A program made the translations under genes and the position numbers. The notes below the pieces were generated by a model, which did no database searches, was not told where the DNA came from, and saw only the letters and a program-made list of their open reading frames with translations. Positions 55,961-64,000 of a stretch of 64,000 nt of DNA are shown here, in pieces. This stretch comes from Eopsaltria australis (lineage: Eukaryota; Chordata; Aves; Passeriformes; Petroicidae): the NCBI GenBank assembly GCA_034509425.1, contig JAVTVJ010000040.1, forward strand, positions 2,907,501 to 2,971,500, given 5' to 3'. Position 1 is the first letter of the stretch; each line of letters begins with the position of its first letter.

Positions 55961-56870
55961 ACAAAGTTTGAGTCTGTGTTTATTTCCAGCTAAATAAGGA
56001 TCTTTGTCATGGAATGACAAGAGTATTCAACTGATACTTAATAAGCAGGAACTTCTTAGAAGAGGTTCTTAGAATATCATCACATATAGAATGGGTTCTG
56101 AATTAAAGCACATAGATATCTATTCTGTGTTAAAATACCTGGTTTTGAGATAGTCTTGGTGACATTTCAAAATGTCACACTAAACCTGAGTAATACCTCT
56201 TTGAGAGATAGGTAAAAAGACATTCAGAACTAGATTTCAGATTTCTGTACTTTCAAGTTACACTATCAAATTAGCTTGTAGAAGATGAGTTTAAAATGAG
56301 AAAGACGTTTTCTCTCGTTCCCTTGCCTTTCATGTCTCTACGATTCAAGTAATTAAGTTCTTTTAACTGTGAAATGAAACACCAGTTTCCCTGAACAATA
56401 GATTGAAGAACACAAAGGAATACTACAAACCAGCTATGCAAACAGCTACACGAAGAGTTTGGTGTATGTCAGGTTTCTATACGTATAAAATAACTAGCAT
56501 TATATAGAGTTTAAAGGTGTGGTTTTAGTAGCATTTATATGTATAAAAAACACTTAAGGTAGAAAGAAAGGCAGTCAAACACCATGTTAGGATTGGAGGA
56601 TCTTGACTGCAATTGAAACTGCCAAAATGTGTCCGATTTTAAAATAGCACTTTCCACTGAAGATGTTTAAAGCCTTAATCCTTGCATCATTTCACTCATC
56701 TAGGTCAACAAAAGAATTAATATGTTGTGGAAACAAATCTGTGATCTGGCTACTCATACTCATTATATCCTGAGCTCTCACCATCACTGCAAGCATAATG
56801 TGGTGGAAAGGGTAAAGCCACTTTGCAATGTAATTTGTTTGCATCTGTTGGAATTTGGAGGATTGCTGGC

Positions 56871-56884
56871 TCGACTTTTGTCGA
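56871..56884. repeat. Perfect inverted repeat TCGAC-TTTT-GTCGA
   Basis: Five-base arms each hold a CpG and flank four T. It lies only 11 bases before a second, longer inverted repeat. Bidirectional CpGs preserved in A+T-rich intergenic DNA are unusual. Confidence 0.55.
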
Positions 56885-56895
56885 ATGTGTTTTGG

Positions 56896-56919
56896 AAGTT
56901 CACAAGCACTTGTGAACTT
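56896..56919. repeat. Perfect 11-bp inverted repeat with 2-nt spacer
   Basis: AAGTTCACAAG (56896-56906) and CTTGTGAACTT (56909-56919) are exact reverse complements separated by CA. The dyad resembles the binding sites of dimeric factors (GTTCAC half-sites), but no factor can be named from sequence alone. Confidence 0.65.
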
Positions 56920-59725
56920 GAAACTTGGTTCTTTTTCAAAGAAAATCAGGCTATAGTGGGGGCATAAAAAAATCAATAGTGCTGTTCACTAAACCTGTCC
57001 CTTCAGTGGCTGCCTTACAGTGAAAGACACGTGGAAAGAGTGCATGAGCGAGAGCTGGTGATGCCTTATTTTGTACAGATATTTGTATAATTTTCCTTGT
57101 GTATATTGTTACTTAGTGTCCCAGCTGACATAAAAAAACAGACAACTTGTTATTTCAGCTAGACAGAGGCACTCAAGTATTTTTATTACTACAAAATTAA
57201 AGATCAGAATGGAAACTATCTGGCTGAAACTTGCACCTTACATGCTTTTCTGACTATAATTAAAATAATCTGCACTTCAGAGGTTTGATTTCCATCAGTC
57301 ATATGTACACACACCCTCACTGGATTTTTTCCACAGCTCAAAATTAGCAAAATAGGCTGGTTTCCCTTAATTTTAAAGTTGAGTCTGTACAAGACAAACA
57401 GGAGGAGGAGATCAGGCCATGGGGGTGAGCCTAAAGCCCTGAAATCCTGGCATGACACAGGAAGTCATACTGTTTCTTCACCATTTCCACAGCGACCATT
57501 TTATCACATGAATCCTGGCCCTTGCAGATTCTTCTTTAATTTGCAGCTTCTCTTTCTTTAGCTGGTCCTTGACCTCAGCTGAGTAGTGATGAGGCTGTGC
57601 CTGCCCCTGGCTCCACAGCTTGCAGGATTACGATCAGTGCCTTGTGTGTGACTAAAACCCCCATCTCTGGAGCCCTCCCTGACACTTCTAACACAACTCC
57701 GTCACCATCAGAGGATGAGTTCATTTCTGCTGGCTCTTACCACAAACTAGGTGGCTCTGTAGGAAAGCAGTGAGAGAAGAGTGCAGAGGAGGCGAGAGGG
57801 AAACAAGAGGAATTAAAAAACAGTGAAGGTGGGGCTTGAGAGAAAATACTTTGCGGGGAGTGAAATGACAGAGCCAGATTCTTGCTCTCACCCAGGTTTC
57901 TCATTCACTCATCACCTTACAGCTCCCACCACGTGCTTTCCCTTCCAACCTTTCCATGAATAAAGTGTAATGGCTTTCACCTGCAGGGCAGTGTCTGGCA
58001 CCTCTGGTGTCTGCTTGGAGTGAGTAGTGCATTGAATGTGTATTTAACTTTGATGGTTTAGCACATTGCTGAAGGAGGCCTTTATTTACAGGAATTGTTT
58101 CAGAGCTTCCTCCTCTGCAGCAGATCCTTGGCCTGGGCTTCTTTCGTGTGAGGAGTCAGAATGGGGAGGTCTTGCTGCACAAAACATCCTGCATAGGCAC
58201 CACGGAGTCACTGTTCCAATATGCTGTATCTTAGAAAACTGAGTCATGGGGGTGGGTGGATGGATGGGTTACTAGAGGACCTTTCTTTCATGAAAACTAC
58301 TGTTTCATGGCTCTGAAGTTTTATTTTATGCTGTTCTGAATGTTTCATATAGAACAGCAGAATACATTTTCAATGTGGGTAATAAATACCAAACCCAGTT
58401 TTGGTCATAAGCCTTTTCTGTTTCATTGTTCAGTCAGAATAAAATTTCATTATATGGGGTTTAGTTGTAGAACAAGGTGTCAATATTTGTAATGAGTCTG
58501 TATAGGCAGTAGAAAGAGGATGTGTCCATTGTAATCATAAGCATTTCTGCACTGTACATCTCAACACCTTTCAGTATGAAGACACATGAGGATTTCTGCT
58601 GAGGCATGGTTTTGCTGAACCACCCAGGCAGTTTCTCTGCCAGTTTGGGAGGTCTGCTCTCCTATGGAAACTCTTGGGTTTTGGTTTATTGTATATAAAT
58701 TTATATTTGATGGCTGTTGAGAAAATGACTGGAAGAATAGCCATAATGGCAAGGAAAAAAGAAAAAAAACCAAGAAAGCAAAGCTTAATTTATTGCTCGA
58801 ATGGAATGTCCTTCAGTAAGAAATCATAATGTCATTTTTCAGTGAAATTAGTGATGTCCTACTTCTGGTTGTGCATTCAGTTATTTCAGTGGTAAGAAGG
58901 AACAATCCTAATGGGTCAGCTTACAATTGCCTTGAAATATATATAGTGTGTTTTTAATTAATATGCCAATAACAGGAACTGCTTGGCTTTTATTCTTTCT
59001 CTTACTGAAACTTGAATGCATTCAGAGGTTCTGCTGGAATTGGCTTCCTCAGGGAAGTGGAGCAGGAATTGTGTCCCTTCTGGCCTCCATAGATCACACT
59101 GGGATCAGTGTTTTTTGAGGGTACAGGGGAAAATAGTTCTCTGCAGCTTACCTACTTGCACTCTTCCCTCCCTCCTTCCCCAAATGAGATGCCACAATTT
59201 TCCATCATGCAACCCTTTATTGTTGTTGTTGCGTACTTTGGACAACAAACCAGGTGAACTATAGCTACTGAGTATGATTAATTCTTCAGCTGTCATTTTG
59301 GGGGTCTCTGAAATTTAACTCTTTCGAGTTTCTGAGCCACACTCCTAGCAGAGGCTTGTTCTGGGGTACCCACACAAGCTTCCAACAAGATAACACAAGG
59401 TGTAAATCAAATTTTCTTTAAAAATTGGCAGTCATGTAAATGGAAGTATCCCAGCCTTTATTCAGGCTGTTTTTGCTGTTTCAGTGTAATCAGCTTTCTG
59501 GATACTTTTAAAAAGCAAGTCTCACCGAGATCATGTGGAGGGAATGGACGATGCCTGTTGCACAACTCCCTTGCACACGCCCAGCTCAGCCCCTGCTTGT
59601 GTCACTGCAGGCAATTAACAGTGCTCAAAACCACAGCGGCTCCAATTCCAAAATGCCATTTGATGCTATCGGGACACTTGAGCATTCAGGAAAAAAAACT
59701 GTTTATATTTTAAAGGGAGTTTATT

Positions 59726-59749
59726 CTTCAGCATTAAAAAATGCTGAAG
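59726..59749. repeat. Perfect 10-bp inverted repeat with AAAA spacer
   Basis: CTTCAGCATT (59726-59735) and AATGCTGAAG (59740-59749) are exact reverse complements around AAAA. It sits inside a 94-codon open frame, but the stem is too short for a microRNA precursor. It could be a dimeric-factor site or chance. Confidence 0.6.
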
Positions 59750-61497
59750 TAATAAAAGGCATTGAGTGTGTAGCATCAACAGGATCTTTGCTTCAAGTTA
59801 TGATCCGGATGGGATAAAAATGTTCTAGTATAATACATGCTAGAAATGAAATTTAATATATTTATGTGTTCTGCTTTGATCCTAATGTGTTGTGGGGTGC
59901 TATGCTGAAATGAATGTGGATACCATCAATAAAGGAGAAGATCCTTAACACCTTAATGTATGGGCATGTGCCACAGTTGCCACATCATAAACAAGGGCGT
60001 AAGCTTTTCAGAGCTGCCTCAAGATAGGGAACTTTTACCTCCTCTCGTCCCAGGGTAAACAGGTCGCTAGTGCCTCTGAGAGCAGTGCCTCTGGCACTGC
60101 CTAGGGAGGGATGAATAATTATTGCAGATTACCCAGGTGTGCTGTATGCACACATGTGCATCTTGACCTGATAGGAATGAAACTGAGTGTTCATCTGTAC
60201 CTGCAGGATTTATGTTCAGTGATTTTGTTATTTACGTCAGAGGGCTTCAGGGATTTGAAGTAACCTTTAGGCATGGGATAATTTTGTTGACTAGCCTTGA
60301 TGCTAATTATTTGAAACAAATCAGTCACTAAAATTTTTATCAAGTTTCACTGTGGAGTGAGATAAGATTAAGTGTAAATGGTGTGGATGGAAACTTCTTG
60401 AGAAATACTTATTTTGCAGTGTCACATAGGATCACAGGAAAAAGCGAACACTCCTGCCTGTGCTGTCTCTGCTGCACATTTTGGTGGGTCATTGTTTGCC
60501 TGGAGTGGTGAAGTAGCCCTCTGCCATTCAGATCATGTAGTAAGGGTGTTGTTCTGGTGGAAAAATCTCCTTGCCCAAGATAAGGGCTGACCCAAACCTG
60601 AGTCTGGTTCTTCTGAATTCTGTCAATAATAACCTCACTGAGCACAAGCCACATTGTTGCTGCTCAGCAAGTCTGTAGGTTTTTCCTGGATTTATTACCT
60701 TGCAGAGATAAAGCCTGCTGTTCGTTCTGAAAAACTCCATTAACAACTGAAGAACACCTTAAAAGTTTTTTAAACTTGAGGGAGAAGCTAGAGCTGGGAG
60801 GAGCTAGCAGCAGCCTCCCATGATGTACCAGAAAGAGAGAAAACTCAAATTCTGCACTTTTCATCACTTCACAAGCTTATTGATGTAGTGGAAGAGAAAG
60901 GTTTCTCAAAAAGTTGTCTGGGGTTCATGTAGGGAAGGGAACTGGGGGTCTCACTGCTGCTTATGTTGATGTCAGTACCTTCAACTTTACAAGCAGAGCT
61001 TATCAGCTTCTGCTATGAATCCGCTGTCCTTCCTCTGCATGGATGTGGAAGTTCAGCTTCCAGGAGAACTGCCATTTCAGTTTTACTGGGGGAATGAATT
61101 GGTAGAAGCTTGAGAATCAAAGACCATGTCTAGAAGGTTACTTATGGCAGAGGATCCTTCTCAGATCCGTGTTTAATCCTGGTGTGGATTGGGTGCTGGT
61201 CAGAAGTGTGTTGTACCATCCGCTGACATGTGGAACGAGTCTGTCAGTGGTACCTGTGTGATGGCTTGGGCCTCAGAAGGGACAGATGCTATCCTGCTTT
61301 GCAGTGCAAACTTTCAAGAATGTGTGATCCTGAATTTGCAAGATGGCAGGGTTTGGTAAACAATGCACAGCCTGAATGGTTTTGTTATGGAATGACTCTT
61401 TTGTGGCATAGTGCACCATTAACATGAGGAACATTGTTTTATTTATCTCAGCTGATGTTCCTCTGAAACTGCTTGGTGGGTAATTTTAATGGGTGTG

Positions 61498-61920
61498 TGT
61501 CATGGTTTAGGAATAGTATCCCACAATTTAGTGTTCCCACTGAAACCACTCCAAACCATGCTCTGCTCACTCACTTCCCCTTCCCCCTGCCATGGGATGG
61601 AGAGGAGAATGGGAGGCACAAAAGGTAAAGATCATGAGGTGAGAACAGTTTACTGGAGACAGCAATGAGATGAGAAAACGGACAGTAAGAGCAGCAATAT
61701 TAATGGTAGAGGGTACAAGAAAGAGGTGAATGATTCACACACAGAGACCTCCCTGGCAACACCCAGCTCCCTCCACCATACCGTGCTGATCCAGAAGGGA
61801 GCCCTTTGCCTGTCTGTGGAAAATGATGTGAAGGGGAACAGAATCATGTCCAGGTCCTGGCCATGCTCCCTCCTGGCCACAGCAAAAATTAACCCTGTCC
61901 TGGCTGGAACCAGGCCAGCA
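61498..61920 (-). mobile_element. Solo LTR of an avian endogenous retrovirus
   Basis: The + strand starts TGTCATGGTTTAGGAATAG and ends AACCCTGTCCTGGCTGGAAC followed by CAGGCCAGCA. These are the reverse-complemented edges of a widespread avian LTR family that on its own sense strand opens TGTCCTGGTTTCAGCTGG and closes AAACCATGACA (from memory). Read on the minus strand it contains AGTAAA (61649-61654 complement) before a 'ctgttctcacctcatgatct' segment, as expected of the R/U5 side. No internal gag, pol or env sequence is next to it, so it is a solo LTR left by recombination. The right edge is uncertain by a few bases and I could not see a target-site duplication. Open frames within it (61650-61959 minus, part of 61726-62097 plus) are not genes. 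Confidence 0.85.
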
Positions 61921-64000
61921 TGGAATGGAAATCACTGCACTGGCAGGTACAACAGCCACTCACTCACTTGCTTACAAATGCCCCAGGCAATCACGTGTGA
62001 CACCTTCCTGCAAATGAGGCAAATCCTGCTTGGCACTCAAGCCGCTGAAGAAGAAAACTTTTATATTGTAACATTAAAGGCAGACACTTTGTTTTAATCA
62101 CTTGCCAAAACAGCTGAAAACAATTATTAATTAATAGGAAACATTAACTTTTAACTTTGCAAGCTCTCCAAAGAAGTGTCTGTGACAACTTGCATCTGGA
62201 TTTATGGATAATTTGGATACAGTGAAAATGGGCACCGTACTGCAAAGGTCGACTGCTTTAAATTCATTTTAAGTGTACACATAGTGCTCTTAAAATTAAT
62301 ATGTTTATAAACCTAAATTGGTTCAGTTGGATGCCTTTTGTTCTCTTTGTGGCTTCATTTGAAGCAACAACAAAAAGCTGTGCTTGTTTGTGTGTTTAAC
62401 CAAGATGTTATATGCAATTAATCTACCAAAAGCATACAAATATTTTTTGAATAATAGAGGCGCCCCTTTCACAGTGTCTTTGGTATTTAGCACTATGGTT
62501 TGGCGAGTAGAAGGCAACTTTTTCACATCTCATAAATAAAATTCAAAAAACCTTTTGCTTGGCTTGTTTAATTTGAACCAACCCAGTGCAACACCCTCAG
62601 TTTTTCTTGTCTGCTTTGATAAGGCTGAGGTTAGTATGTATGGTTGGCAGGAGGTGGCATTACTAGTATTTTAGATTCTGGATCCTACTTTCCCTTATGA
62701 AAAATACTGTGTCTGACAAATACAGCTCGCAGGAAATAAGAAAGGGGGGGGAAGAATATTGCGGTCTCTGACAGGGCTCTTGTTCACTCTGACTATTTGG
62801 GGATTCATCATGCAGATCTATTGCTTTTGCCTCTTTTGTCCAAAAAAAAAAGAAAAAATTCATTGGACTGGCAGAAACACAATATCCAAAATATTTCAGC
62901 AAGATCAGACCACAAGAGTTAGTTTGTTATCTTAACTGAGGATCTTGAGACATCCCAATTATTTTAACAATGGGAGAGTAGCTCCTTATCCTGTTTGTTT
63001 CTAGCCAGTCCACTTCCCAGTTATTGAGCAATTGATGGGGAATCATAGACGACTTCAGGAACTCCAGATTCTTCATCAGTTAAAATATCGTTTCTAGCAA
63101 ATGTGAGAACTTTGCTTTATACATTTGCTCCTAAGCCTCTTCTCTTTAAAAAGGTGTGGTTTTGTCTTTTATTTAAAATTCTGCCAGTCCTGCTAAACCA
63201 GCAACTCAGTCTTTGCCAGGTAACTCGATTTGAGCTCATCTTCTGTGCATGGGTCTGAATCTTAATGCTGAGGGTTGTCTGGTCACACCATGTTGACTGG
63301 TCTCAGTAGTGTATGACTGGGAATCATCTTAGTTATCCTTGTTTTGATCAAGGCACAACACACCTGGCTACTCACCAACCTGTGGAAGGCAGATGGGCCT
63401 ATGTAGTCCTATATTTATGGTTAAGAACAAAATTGTTACACAGTCCAAAGGTTGTCATGCCTTCAGATAATACTGCTTTGCTTCTCCTGGAATGTTTTGC
63501 TCAAGTCTCATAAAGAAATAGAACTTGTTGTTGTTTTATCAAATAGTTCAGGCTTTAATGGCTACTGAAATGATGCCTACAGCTCATTTCCTTTTCCCTT
63601 CCCCTCCCCACCCAGCGCAGTGCTCCTGTTAGAAAGGAGGGATTGCAATGGTGCAGACACGTGGATGCAGCAGCTTGAGTCAGAAGGATGGGAATGAAGG
63701 GCAGTGCTGCTACATCGACGGAGTGACATCTCTGCTCTGGTTGATAGTGGCAAATAATCTCAAAAATAGTGATCATATAAATACCTGAGGATTTTATGAG
63801 CTGAACTATGGCAACTGCTCTGCTTCAATTTATGTTTGTGCCTCCTGGAGTCTTACATATCTATCCTGAAATTACTTTTTATTACAAACAGTGGCTGTTT
63901 GGCCAAAGAACTGCATAATCTCAAAGCAGTTATCTTTCTGCAAATAGATAATAGGGTCATTACCAGCTTTTTCTCAAAAAGGAAAAATTGACTAGTCTAA
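61921..64000. other. Intergenic DNA to the window end
   Basis: A+T-rich with short A runs (for example 62843-62851) and G-run patches. I see no gene, RNA or repeat family. The nearest mammalian neighbour in this direction, PRDM1, is not recognisable here. Confidence 0.6.

Larger units (their letters stand above)
53763..55985 (+). other. ATG5: Probable ATG5 3' UTR (end inferred)
   Basis: No open frame of note follows the stop. Two AATAAA hexamers give plausible ends: 54142-54147 (UTR about 0.4 kb) and 55955-55960 (about 2.2 kb). The longer form is close to the roughly 2-kb UTR I recall for the human mRNA. An ATTAAA at 55218-55223 is a further option. A 113-codon open frame at 54720-55061 is rich in Leu, Phe and Tyr and looks like chance. 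A 14-bp direct repeat (ATATTATCCAATAT) occurs at 55027-55040 and 55046-55059. Transcript data would be needed to fix the end. Confidence 0.5.
55986..61497. other. Intergenic DNA downstream of ATG5
   Basis: No gene is recognised. Further AATAAA hexamers occur at 57959, 58381, 58438 and 59928, and a still longer ATG5 UTR cannot be excluded. Two clusters of inverted repeats stand out (56871-56919 and 59726-59749). Stretches near 57540-58180 are G+C-richer than average but unassigned. A 94-codon + strand frame at 59533-59817 has no similarity I recognise. Confidence 0.6.

Noticed and set aside
59726..59749. MicroRNA precursor
   Set aside because: The stem is only 10 bp with a 4-nt loop, well short of the roughly 30-bp stem of an animal precursor.
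59533..59817. 94-codon + strand frame as a possible small protein
   Set aside because: No recognised similarity and it contains an exact inverted repeat. Kept only as a place to check conservation.
61726..62097. 123-codon + strand open frame
   Set aside because: More than half lies inside the solo LTR, and the remainder shows no similarity I recognise.
55986..64000. PRDM1 3' UTR or coding exons on the minus strand, expected from mammalian gene order
   Set aside because: No zinc-finger or SET-domain coding pattern is visible on the minus strand. The gene probably lies further to the right.

Overview
This is a stretch of an A+T-rich vertebrate nuclear genome, almost certainly a bird. The interspersed repeats are mostly CR1 LINE fragments, with one solo LTR of a retroviral family common in birds, perhaps a passerine or other neoavian (family recognised from memory). 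I see no bacterial-style operons, CRISPR arrays or tandem coding genes.

The only protein-coding gene I can support is ATG5, the autophagy protein that is covalently joined to ATG12. It runs on the + strand. The window holds its last four coding exons (2510-2672, 14712-14806, 29878-29995, 53626-53762). Spliced, they encode 170 residues, matching residues 106-275 of the 275-residue vertebrate protein, with no frameshift or internal stop. The first ~105 codons and the promoter lie upstream of base 1. The three complete introns are about 12.0, 15.1 and 23.6 kb, all GT-AG, with phases 1, 0 and 1. The ATG12 acceptor lysine (K130) is at 2582-2584.

Layout: 1-2509, end of an upstream intron; 2510-53762, exons separated by introns with decayed CR1 fragments on both strands, a MIR-like SINE, homopolymers and small inverted repeats; 53763 to about 55985, the probable 3' UTR with a proximal and a distal AATAAA; about 55986-64000, downstream intergenic DNA with several inverted repeats and a solo LTR at 61498-61920. 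In mammals the gene beyond the ATG5 3' end is PRDM1, transcribed convergently. No PRDM1 coding sequence is recognisable here.

Most other open frames in the window are short, lack similarity I recognise, and often fall inside repeats. I did not find a new biological system. The items most worth a second look are a pair of perfect inverted repeats at 56871-56919, a 10-bp-arm hairpin at 59726-59749, a purine-biased block at about 31680-32370, possible conserved noncoding DNA around 43900-45350, a MIR-like relic at about 41560-41695, and an internally deleted CR1 at about 28540-29216.
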